From: Naematelia aurantialba
Lineage: Eukaryota; Basidiomycota; Tremellomycetes; Tremellales; Naemateliaceae
Direction: 5' to 3'
Length of the DNA: 64,000 bases
Assembly: GCA_021527695.1 (NCBI GenBank)
Contig: JAKFAO010000009.1
Location: 992,001 to 1,056,000 of the forward strand
The first letter of the stretch is position 1. Each line of letters starts with the position of its first letter. Shown one piece after another: positions 21,956 through 31,818 of the stretch. The translations under genes were made by a program, and so were the position numbers. The notes beneath the pieces are model-generated. The model was not told the origin of the DNA. It worked only from the letters and a program-made list of their open reading frames with translations, and made no database searches.

Positions 21956-24900
21956 CTAGTGGTCCTGCGAGGGCGGACTGTACGCTTGATGACGCCCCGG
22001 CCCATCTGCTGCCCCAGCATCAATCTGCGCCGCGCTGACCGGCTCTCCGCCCGGTATCGGCTCGATCCCCTCTTCGCTCGAATCAACCTCGCCATTGTCG
22101 ACGATGGCGTCCTCCTCGCCGCTGGTCCGCCGGAAAATCGGCAGCTCGTCGTCGCCTGACGGGCCCGACTCGGTCGGCGGCGCAACCCCGTCTTCGTTTT
22201 CCTCACTGCTCGATTCAGAGACATTACCAAACCACCGCGACACGGACAGCTGAGATCGCCGACGGGAGTCGTGCTCGTGGGCCGAGGCGGACGCCCCGTT
22301 GGTCGCGGGGAACGAGGCGCGGATCGAGCGGAACGGCGAGAAATTCGCCCCAAACGCAGACAACGGGCTGGCGCGGACTTGCCGAAACGTCTCGCCAAGG
22401 GCACCCGAGTAACTCCGAGTCGGCTGCAGACCCTCGGGCGGTGACAGCTGCGGCGCTTCAGGCGCACCAGGAAACTCTCGCCGGCTGCGTGGAACAGGCT
22501 TGCGCCGACGAGGAGATGCAGCATTCGACTTGGAGTTGAAGATCTCGGTCGCGGCGAGGTACTGAGGACGTGCGCTCTTGTTCCGCCTTGTCCGGCTCGC
22601 AAAGCCCGCATCTGCGTCGGATTCGATCGGAACCTGGTTCACATCCGAATCCGCAAACGCAGGTCGAGGCGATTCCGCGTCGTTGGTGGTCAGGTCGCGC
22701 TGCAGGGCGGTTCGCACTTCGGTGCGGCCGCGCAAAATGGCTCGCTGAGATGCTCAGCGATGGGACAGTGGTGCGACATCAACCGCCTTGACTCACCTCG
22801 ATCTTCATCCTGTTGCTGACCATGTGTAATGCAGGCCATGTCACACGGCGTCCAACTGATAACATCCGCTCGAGCTGCTTTCGGTCCGGGTCTGACAATA
22901 GTCGGAACCAATCCTTAGTTTGTCAGCCATGCATATGAAGCTGCTAAATGCACTCACGCTGATAGTGCTACGAGGCGTCAAGGTAAGGTCGCCAGAGAAG
23001 CGCTGTAAGAACACCCCGCTCCAGTCGCTCTGCAAGATTTGCGGCATCAGGTCGAGATCGCGAATGACCTGCAGCGTCAGTTGCGCTGTTTCGCCATGAT
23101 CGGTCGACTCACTTTGAAATGCTTTGACAGATCAAGCTTGATATATGATTCAAGTGCGGACAGTATGAATCCACCACGCCATCCTTTGCCTTTACGATGC
23201 GCCACGGGCCGACCTTTTCATTATCAGTGACGAGCCACCTGGCGCCATCAGGTACTCACCTACAGAGCCGCGCGGGGCAAAGAAGAACAGATGGATATGG
23301 GGATTTGTCTGGCTGACGATGGAAAAATTGCAGTTGAACTGCGTGTGAAGGCTTCCAAGGGGAATATCTTCACGCAGCGAGCCATCTTTGAACCGAGATC
23401 CACCCAGGTTATGTGGCGTGATCTGGCCATCACGATCTTTTGCCATGAGCACGACCTGTGGCTGTCAGCGCATCCAAGCGCGAGCAGGAGAAAGACTGAC
23501 CGGGTTCAAGATACCTGGTACCGCGGCAGAGGCTAGAATAGCGGACCAAATCAGACAGTTGGGAGCCGTGAGATGATTCAGCAGGATGGTTGGGCTAAAA
23601 CGAATAAACGAAATTCATCGTCGTCTCTACAACAGCACTCACGAATGCCTGTCCGACGGAACGACCGAGACGTTTAGCGCCCTGCCAGTGATTTGATACG
23701 CCTCTTTGAATGTCAAACTGCCTCTGGTGAAGAACATTGACTTTCTCGCCCATTCCAGCGTCGAGAACCGGGCTCCAGTCTGTATGAAGCGCTTGAACCA
23801 TACGCGAATGGGATCCTCACACGCCGTGATCTTGTCGGCCAGTCTCGGCACCAGCAGTTCCTTTAGCTCGTCGTTTGTGCGCGTACAGAGCAGAGCGGCG
23901 ACAAGGCCACCCGCCGAGGTACCGGTGATCACGCGGGGAAGGAGATCTGCCTCGAGAAACGCCTGGATCACTCCAAAGCTGCCACACTTGAGCGAATGCG
24001 TGCAAATCGCTGGACAGGGCTTACTGATAGTAGCCGAAGGACGCGCCACCAGAGAGACAGAGAGCACTGGATCCGTAGTTCTTGTTGATGGCTCTGAAAA
24101 AAGCCCGCTTCTCTTCGAGAGACACGTCGGTAGCTGTCCGGACGAAATCGAGACACGAGGCGACTTCTGCGACGTGTGCCTCGACGATGCGCTTTGTGCC
24201 GAAGAATGTCTGGTTTCACGTCAGACCGCATACCTGGGGAGAGATTCTACTGACCTCGCTGTACATCTTTGGGCCCTCTGTGCCGGCAAAGTTGGTCCGC
24301 ACACACACTGCCAAGGCGTCCATGACACCTCTGGTGTCCTTTACCGCCCTGAGCTTGCGCAAGGTCTTGTATACCCGCTTGATCTGGAGAGAGTCGGCAC
24401 GTCAGCTACGGGTGGCAAGGTGGAATGATGCAAGGGATTAGTTGGGGAGGGCAAGAGGTAGGATGGAGAGCAAATGACGTAAAGACGGAGAGCAAGAAAT
24501 CGTACAGGAGACGAGAGAACAGTACAGGGGGTGGATGGAAAGACAGAGACTTGCCAGTATGGTGTCGGCATAGGAATCATCGTCGCTCTCTTTCCAGTAA
24601 TCAAAGCCGAGGTGCTGATCCATCCGCTTTGCAGCCTCGACCCACTCGTCGTACGTCTTGGCATTGCGCATGGCTTTGCGGAGCTTCGATTTGTATCCCC
24701 GCCAAGCGACGAGCCATTCGAACACGTTGACCGTCTGCCGCGTGAGGACGTATGCTCCGAATTCGAGCGAGATGATGAGGAAGATGAAGCCCTGGGAGGT
24801 TAGCTGTTCTGCTCTTTAGGGAGGGGCTCACGAGAAGCGGCCACCGGATCAGGTGGTAGGTCAGCCCTTGGGCGGATGGGGTCTTGCGTCTAGACACTCT

Positions 24901-25549
24901 TTGATGGATCGGCTATGAGCGGCGAGTCAGCACCTGGCGTCCCGTCCAACCCATCCAGCTGCCGCAAGATACATGGCATGAGAGAGGTGGCGACTTGCAT
25001 GGCTTTGGCGAGAGGATCGCTAGTACATAGCTTGAGAGAGGGTTGGAGGTTGCATGAGAGAGACATGCAAGTCGTTGCGAGACTGGATTGCACTTGGAGC
25101 CCTCTTGCCAGTCGCACGCCCTCAGCTGAGAGAGCAAGGACTCACGGCAAAATCAGACGTCGCCGTGAGCTTCTCGACTCTCCCGATCCCGATGCTGCTG
25201 CCCAGGGAGCCACCTTGGAGCGCGCCATTATCCGGCCCATACTTCCATGTCTGGGTCCGCGAGTCGTTCGGTTTCCCATCCGGCGAGTCGAGGGATAGCG
25301 GCGGCGAGCGCGGCGAGGTGGGCGACAGGACATCGTTCTCTAGGGCCTGGGCGTCGGAAATGTCGAGAGCTTGCGCAAAGGCTTGTATGTGGCTGCAGGG
25401 GTCAGTGCTGCTCGCGCATGCTCGCACAGTGCTGTTGCTGGGAGGATAGGACGACCGAAGAGAAGGAAATAGGCGTACTCTTCGTCGACGTAGGTCGCGT
25501 CCCAGAGCTCTTGATGGGGCGAGGCAGCGTTGGTCGGTGTTGTAGCCAT
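21956..25549 (-). CDS. Patatin-domain triacylglycerol lipase / lysophospholipid acyltransferase (Tgl3/4/5 family), spliced
   Basis: Runs from ATG 25547-25549 to TAG 21956-21958. Order: Ser/Pro-rich N-terminus; one membrane-like segment (GFIFLIISLEFGAYVL); the DUF3336 region found before patatin in fungal lipases (EWLVAWRGYKSKLRKAMRNA, DQHLGFDYWKESDDD, RKLRAVKDTRGVMDALAV); then the patatin domain. This has CLSGGASFGYY (oxyanion loop), nucleophile motif VITGTSAGGLVAALL (GxSxG), FTRGSLTFKEAYQ, and the catalytic Asp in GGSRFKDGSLREDIP. Further on are NPHIHLFFFAPRGSVG and DLMPQILQSDWSGVFLQRF. The C-terminal ~250 residues are disordered and Ser/Glu-rich. Tgl3/4/5 proteins act on lipid droplets in triacylglycerol mobilisation. 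About eleven exons. Which paralogue it corresponds to cannot be decided here. Confidence 0.9.
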
Positions 25550-25855
25550 GGCGGGCGGGGAGCGTGTGGTGTGTGGTAGCCTGCAGTGCGAGGGATGTAT
25601 GTGGGGGAGTTGAGCTATGTGAGGCCAGTGGGAGATGTGGGAGCCATAGCAGCTTGCGCGATACAGGACGATGGATGTGTCGAGAACACAAAAGAGAGAA
25701 AACAGAGTTGGGCAATCGAACTCTGCCCCGCTTTCCGGGTCAACGTTCGTCATCGTACAGCACCTCGTCACCGTCTGTTGGGCTCTGTGCTCTGGACTTG
25801 GTCAGTCATCCAACGGCTGGGCTGCTCCCAAGGAGCTGCAGACACGCCCCGAAGC
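25550..25855. promoter_or_regulatory. Divergent promoter region between the patatin lipase and VPS37-like genes
   Basis: About 300 bases between divergent start codons. No individual element can be named. Confidence 0.45.
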
Positions 25856-27131
25856 ATGTCGACGCCGCTCTTGCAGCAATTCCCATCGCTCGCGAGCTAC
25901 CCGCCAAGCTTCCTGAAAGACCTCTTATCCTCCCCAGCGCTGACCGAGGCATTCCTGTTCTCGCTGCCTGAAGTGCAGGAGCTCGCAGCAGACGTAGAGA
26001 AGCTGGGCAGGGAGAACGAGGAGCTTGCACGTGAGTGTTGATGCATCGTACTGCGTCTACGGTTCATTACCACCGACTCGTCTCTCATCTTTCATCTCGC
26101 ATCTCTCATCTCTCACCACTCATCACTACGCCAGTCTGTATCTGTCTAACTGTGAATCCTGTCCATCCCATTTGTCATGTGTCAGCTCCTACCTGTACAT
26201 CCTCCACTTGATCATTCTTCTCATCCTTGACTGCGCATCGCCCTTCCACACTGTCCACATCCTGGGCCACGCTAAGACGCAGGGCGCAACCTGGACCTGC
26301 GGGACGAACTGCTCGCGCTCCGCGAAGCGACGGCTCAGTCGTATGGCCATGCCGAGGCGCTCAAGCTGCAGTGGGCAGAGATTGAAAAGGCCCAGGCGGG
26401 GTTGTACCAGGTACGTCGATCGCGCTCCCTGTACGGCAGATAAGGACACCGCGGCAACGAGGGAATGGAGGACGAAGCGGACGGCTGTCTGATCACCAAG
26501 GCCCTGGATGCCGATGGCAGTGTAAAGCACACACCGGAGCCTGAATATCATGCTCGCAGGCTCACTAACGACGACGCAGCGCCAGCGTCCGTCGTTCCTG
26601 CACCTCCGCCTGCGCCACTCCCTCACCGCGCAAGACGAGGCGTCTGAGAAAATCGCAACGGCATTCATCGAGGGCCGAGTCAGCAGCCTTGGCGCCTCTG
26701 CAAACGGAGCTGGGAGCGCAAGTGGCAACGCAAGTGGGAATGGGAGTGGAAGTGGCTGGGCGTCGCGTGTCGGTTCGCCGGCGCCAGGATACGCTACGCC
26801 TGTCGGGAATGCCTCTGGGGCCGATAGGGTGAGTCTTCCATCACCCTCTGCGCGAAGCGGCGTGTGTCTGCATCGAAAGGGACCTGGTCTGGGTTGGAGC
26901 TGTCCACGCTGGTTTTTTCCCGGGGTTCGTGTCTACCCCGGTTGACCTGGGAATTGGGATGTATCCACGCGTGGCTCGGCTGGAGTTGGGTGACACTGAC
27001 GACTTCAGAGCCAGACCAAAGCCATCGACGACTTTATCGCCGAGTTCAAAGCCGCACGCAAGACGTACCACAAGCGCGCGATTTGGGCAGAGCGGTGGTC
27101 CAGGGGCGAAGTGGCGTGGCGGGACGACTAG
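25856..27131 (+). CDS. VPS37: ESCRT-I subunit Vps37-like, Mod(r) domain, spliced
   Basis: Exon 1 reads MSTPLLQQFPSLASYPPSFL then LKDLLSSPALTEAFLFSLPE and a coiled-coil start (VEKLGRENEELA). Exon 2 reads NLDLRDELLALREATAQSYG then LQWAEIEKAQAGLYQ. Exon 3 begins RQRPSFLHLRLRHSLTAQDE and SEKIATAFIEGR, followed by a Ser/Gly/Ala linker. The last exon reads KAIDDFIAEFKAARKTYHKR, with TAG 27129-27131. The order of a short helical N-terminus, a central coiled coil, then a FI.EY/FK..R.xYHKR block is that of the Mod(r) domain of Vps37. Vps37 bridges Vps23 and Vps28 in ESCRT-I, which sorts ubiquitinated cargo into multivesicular endosomes. Introns of roughly 200 and 150 bases separate exons, with CTCATC-type repeats in the first. 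About 250 residues. Confidence 0.82.
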
Positions 27132-27656
27132 GATGTGTTGGCTCTGCTCTGGGCTGGACTTTGACGTCTGGCGTTCGGGAGTTCTGGAGTCCTGGAGCCC
27201 TGGAGGTCCTGGGCTCGAGTGCTTGTGAACCGTTTGCGTCCCATGTCATCGGTGTTGTACTGTATCTAGAGGTGGTCTCATCATTCTACGACATTGACAT
27301 TGCCCGCCGCGGATCTCTGCAGGGCTGAGAATGCATTGTTACTGCTGAGATGAGAATGCATCAGACCTAATGATTACTGCGGTGCGATCGCAGTTTCGAC
27401 ACGAAGACTCGCTGCGCAGCCGACCATGAACCATACACCGTCGTACTGTGGAACCACCGTCACGCGCTGCCAAACCACGTCGCGCTGCCAGAAGCAACTG
27501 CATATGCTGTGCTATGCTACGCCATGCCATGCTATGCTGTGCTATGCTATCCCGAGAGAAAGTCGCACAAGGCAACACTGTGCAATCACGGATCGACGCC
27601 GTGCAGCATCGCAATCACGTATCGCCGCCAAGCGCGATCAAGTACGACGCCGCGCA
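27132..27656. other. Intergenic region between convergent VPS37-like and F-box genes
   Basis: Presumed 3' UTRs, with a short GCTATGCTAT-type repeat at about 27505-27550. No gene is recognised. Confidence 0.55.
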
Positions 27657-30465
27657 TCACGCATTGAAGCTCCAGACCTTCATGACCTCCTCGACGCTCC
27701 CTCCGTCCCCCGCCACCTTGGGCTCCCGTTCTCTCCTCACAAGCCCCACAATCTTCTCCTCGTCAAACGCAAGTTGTCTGATCCCGTGCTGCGTTTCCCT
27801 GTCCATCCCTACACCAGCACCAGCACCAGCACCAGCACCCACAGCGACACCCGCATCAACACCAGCACCAGCACCCACAGCCACACCAGCACCAACACCA
27901 GTACCAGCACTCACAGCCACACCAGCACCAACACCAGCACCAGCACCAACACCAGCACCAGCACCAGCACCAGCACCAGCACCAGCCGGAATGGGATCCA
28001 GTCTCGGCGGCCGGGGCAGGAACAACGACCTCGCCGCAATCGAGATGCTAGCTGGATGAGGTAATGCCGTTCCGTCTTGTGCTTGTTGAGATTCCTGTTC
28101 TTCCGGCGGTCGAGGACCCGCTGCGCCTCGCCACACTTGTCGTCGTCCTCCTGGTCTCACCTCGACGAATCCCACTGTCCGGCCCATCCGACCCGCATCC
28201 CCCACCCCGCCCGAACGGTGTTGGTGGACGCCATGAAGCGGCTCTTGCTCTTCGTCCTCGTCTAGCTCCCAGACCAGCACGCGGCCATCCTTGCCGCCAG
28301 AGACACACCGCCCAGACGCGAGCGAGATCGAGGTGACCGCTGCCGAGTGGGCCACCAGTGTCTGTGCGTGCACGATGGAAGCGGATTTCGTTGGCGTGGA
28401 CGGCGGAGGTGATGGTGATGGCGTGGGAAGCGAGTAGACTTCAATCTGGTTGTCTTCTCCAGCGAGAACACACCACCGGCCGTCCATGCCTACCCCGACA
28501 GCGCGATCACCTCGCACGCCGACGATAGGCCGCACCTTGCGGGGCCACACCAGTTGATCGGCAGACTCGTCGTCGCTCCGCCCGACGTGCCAGCAGTCAC
28601 CTCGCCATACGTCGCCAGCAGTCTGTTCAAGATCCAGGTCGACACCGAATTCCTGTACTGCAACCGTCCATGAAGCGGGATACAGCGGCGTGCAGTAGGT
28701 CAGGGCGGCGCGGTACTGATGCTTCGGGGGCGAAGAGACTGTATGCTCGTCAGTCGCGAGTGGGAGGAGCGATAGTGCCGCCGGATGAAACGAGACGTCG
28801 GAATGCATGGTCGAAAGATGCTTGGGTTTGGTCGGCTGATCCCCTTCAAGCAGAGGGAGCGTGTAGACGGAGAGATGAAAGGCGAGTGTACAGGTGAGCA
28901 GGAGCGGATAGTGCATCGCTGCGAGTACGACGGGGTCTCCATCCAATGGCGTGTAGTGCGTCGCACGCCGACGCGCTGATTTCGGTCGGTGCTGAGGAGG
29001 ATGTATAGACTCTCTTGTCCAGCTGAGCCTCGACCCACCGGCCAAGTCGGGGATGAGCCGCACACGCAGCAGGGCGAAGCCGCCGGATTGGTAGAATACC
29101 GCCAGACGCGCCGGCAAGGCGGCCTTGGCGATTGCCTCATCGGGAAACTCGTCATCGGGAAGGACGACCGACTGATCAGCACAGATGGCAGTGACGTTAT
29201 CTGGTCGATGTGGCGACGACCAGCCGGGGGGAGGTGGGATGATGCCTAACGTAGATGGAGAATCGCCCGTTGCATGCTCAGATGTCGATGATCGATGAAC
29301 GTGGACAAGCGGTGAAGCAGGATTCGAAGTGAATATAAAGGAGGGGAACAAGGCAATGTGCTGTTCACTGTAGGGTGGCGGCCGTTCCACAGGATGGTCC
29401 CCGGGAGAAGATAATTCAAGCAATGACGGAGAGGGCGAAGGCGGAAGCGGGATTGACGCTGATGATAGGGCATTACCGTTCGCCCTGGCGCGTCAGCCGA
29501 GTCGTTGTCGGTATAGTGGACGCAGCGTACCAATTGGTGCCGAGCCTCAACATCATCTTCCAGTCCACGCCATCGTTGCGCACACCGTACCCCACCTCTT
29601 GGGCGTCATCCGGACGCCCAGGTAGCGCTACTGCTTTACCCGCCCCTTCGAGGCGCCTCTGTAACGGCGGTTGCGTGTGAGTCTTTTGGGTCCACGATGA
29701 GGATGGATTCGCCTCGGCCAAAGACGACGCTGACGGTGAGCGAGAGGGCGAGGGAGGCGGGAATGCCCGTGACGGCAGTTTGGCGATAGGCCGCAACGAC
29801 CTTGTTGGTGTGCTTGGGTCACCTGCCAGCGGCTTGTATATCAGTCTCGACTGGTGTGGGTGGGGATATCGAGCTTGACACATCAGCACCTTAGATCGGA
29901 GAGCGAGTCTTATCATCAAGGCAACGCCGCAGTGGCGTTGATGCGGTCGCGGAGGGGGCGAAGGAAGACTTACACAGATATAGCCGTTTCCAGAGCTAAG
30001 ACAGCCAGAGGGCAAGGCGTTCAGCATGACAGATCTACATATCGGCAAGGAGGCCGTCTGAAAAGAGGTAACGCTCACCTGAGGATCGAGACTCATCTTG
30101 GCCCAGTACTTGTTCACGCCTTGTACCACGGTGAGATCCGTCGGCGAGAGGAACGACAGGATGCGAAGAAAGATCTCTTGGTATGGGAAGAGATCTGACA
30201 CGGTATGTTGTTTATGGTGCCCGTGATGCCTATACTGATCATGTTGCTCGTGATGCTCATGTTGCTCGTGATGCTCATGTTGCTCGTGATGCTCATGTTG
30301 CTCGTGATGCCCGTGTTGTTCGTGTGGTTGCGGTTTGCGGCTCTCCGTGCGAGAAGGCGAAGCTTTTTGACTCGGTGAACGAGGCAGTCTGGCCGAGGAC
30401 GACGATGGGGTAGCGAGTGAAGATGGCAAAGAGGGAGAGGACGGCCGTGGACGTTTAAGAGTCAT
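27657..30465 (-). CDS. F-box / WD40-repeat protein, spliced
   Basis: Starts at ATG 30463-30465. The N-terminus is Ser/Pro-rich and then contains a tandem EHHEQH repeat. The F-box follows: DLFPYQEIFLRILSFLSPTD, VVQGVNKYWAKMSLDPQ, joined to LWKRLYL in a 22-nt exon (29974-29995) and SRYPHPHQSRLIYKP. The second half holds beta-propeller-like sequence: ALPARLAVFYQSGGFALLRV, AAMHYPLLLTCTLAFHLSVY, VRPIVGVRGDRAVGVGMDGR, and the clearest WD repeat VAHSAAVTSISLASGR then CVSGGKDGRVLVWEL. The joining intron near 29392-29475 restores frame (GER joined to EQHIALFP). A Gly/Ala/Val repeat encoded by ACCAGC-type hexamers lies near the C-terminus. F-box proteins are substrate adaptors of SCF ubiquitin ligases, with the propeller as probable substrate reader. 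The specific target is unknown. It shares a short divergent promoter with RPS25. Confidence 0.82.
27810..27990. repeat. Coding hexanucleotide repeat (ACCAGC and variants) in the F-box/WD40 gene
   Basis: Plus-strand units ACCAGC, ACCCAC and ACCAAC alternate; on the minus strand they encode a run of Gly-Ala and Gly-Val residues of about 60 amino acids. Confidence 0.9.
30233..30318. repeat. 18-bp coding tandem repeat encoding EHHEQH units
   Basis: About four copies of a unit alternating ATGCTCATG and TTGCTCGTG. On the minus strand they encode HEQHEHHEQHEH near the N-terminus of the F-box protein, before the F-box. Confidence 0.9.
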
Positions 30466-30716
30466 CGTGACGGCTGCCAAGAGGCAGAAGACGACGCACT
30501 CTGGAGCTCGCCGTCTCACAAGCCGTCGTCGCCACCGAGACCGCCGACCTCCACTTGGAGAGCGGAGGCAAAAATGGCATCACAGCATGACGTGGCAATA
30601 TATTGATAGGAAGGTGCCACGCACTCGGCATTTCGGAGATACGCAGTTTCGACCACTCCCCGCCGCGCTGTTGGAATCTTTGTTCGTCGTCTACAGGTCT
30701 TTCTCCATCATCCAGC
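30466..30716. promoter_or_regulatory. Short divergent promoter between the F-box gene and RPS25
   Basis: About 250 bases separate the start codons; a C/T-rich leader precedes RPS25 as expected for a ribosomal protein gene. No specific motif is claimed. Confidence 0.5.
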
Positions 30717-31470
30717 ATGCCCCCTCAGGTATGTCTACGACACGCTTACAGCCCTCAGGGAGATGGCACGCTGATCCGTGCTGCAGGTCAAGAGCAAGGC
30801 CCAAAAGGCCGCCGCCGCGCAGGCTGGTTCCAAAGCCGGGTAAGTCGAGGAACCCGTCATGAGCGACCTCGAGGACGAAGGGAGGAAGGGAGCGAAGGTG
30901 GCAGGAGACGGGACGACTCGGATGGGCGAGTCATTGGGCGACGCTGACAAGAGTAGAAAGAAGAAGAAGTGGTCCAAGGGCAAGGTGAAGGACAAGGCCA
31001 ACAACGCCGTCATCCTCGACAAGCCTACCTAGTGAGTTGTTGCAGTGTCGCATAGAACGTTCACTGACGATACCGCCTCCTCTCTCTCCTCTCCGTCTCC
31101 TGCTTGTTGTTATCCGTTCCTCATCGACGACTTCTCCGTACTCTCCTTTTCTCACCTCACCCCGTACTTGCAATCGACCTGCCTGCAATCGACTCTGCGT
31201 ACGTTTGATCCGTTCGATCGACTCCGCAACCGATCTTCTTTGACATTTTCTCTGTCACCGACTCTACTTCCGCCTCTCCACAGCGACCGCATCATGAAAG
31301 AGGTCCCGACCTACCGCGTCATCTCGCAATCGACCCTTATCGACCGCATGAAGATTGGCGGCTCGCTCGCCCGCCGCGCCATCGCCCACCTCGAGAAGGA
31401 GGGCCTCATCAAGCGCGTCGTGCACCACCGCGCCCAGCTCGTCTACACCCGCGCTACCGTCAAGGAGTAG
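30717..31470 (+). CDS. RPS25: 40S ribosomal protein S25 (eS25), spliced
   Basis: Component of the small cytosolic ribosomal subunit head. Exon 1 is only 12 coding bases (MPPQ). Exon 2 reads [14 protein letters not shown], exon 3 [20 protein letters not shown] then DKPTY, and exon 4 [40 protein letters not shown] and [11 protein letters not shown], ending at TAG 31468-31470. About 105 residues, the usual length. The introns split the gene right after the initial methionine codons, typical of fungal ribosomal protein genes; the last intron is the longest (about 250 bases). All junction phases agree. Confidence 0.97.
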
Positions 31471-31818
31471 AGCAGGCGTCGTAGTCATAGTCGGACGTGG
31501 CCTGTGGCTTAGGTGATGCCCGCCGGATGTAGGATAGGTCTGATGGATCATCTTTGAAAGCCAACGCTTGATGCTGAGCACTGTTCTGTCCAATTGCTCT
31601 TACCTTGGCAGACGCCAGATGGGCCAATGTCACTTGGCGTCCACGGCACATAAAGCCCAAGTTCAGCTGTGATTAACGTCCGCACCTCGAGCCACGTCCC
31701 CACTCGCAGCCTTGCACGGTCATACATGGTTATAGGCCATTTGTGGTGGCAGGACACTTGTTGTGGCGGGGCGTTGTAGTGGAGGGCTGAGATGACCTCA
31801 ATGCGTGCATAGATGGGC
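31471..31818. other. Intergenic region between convergent RPS25 and IND1 genes
   Basis: About 350 bases of presumed 3' UTR; nothing else recognised. Confidence 0.6.
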
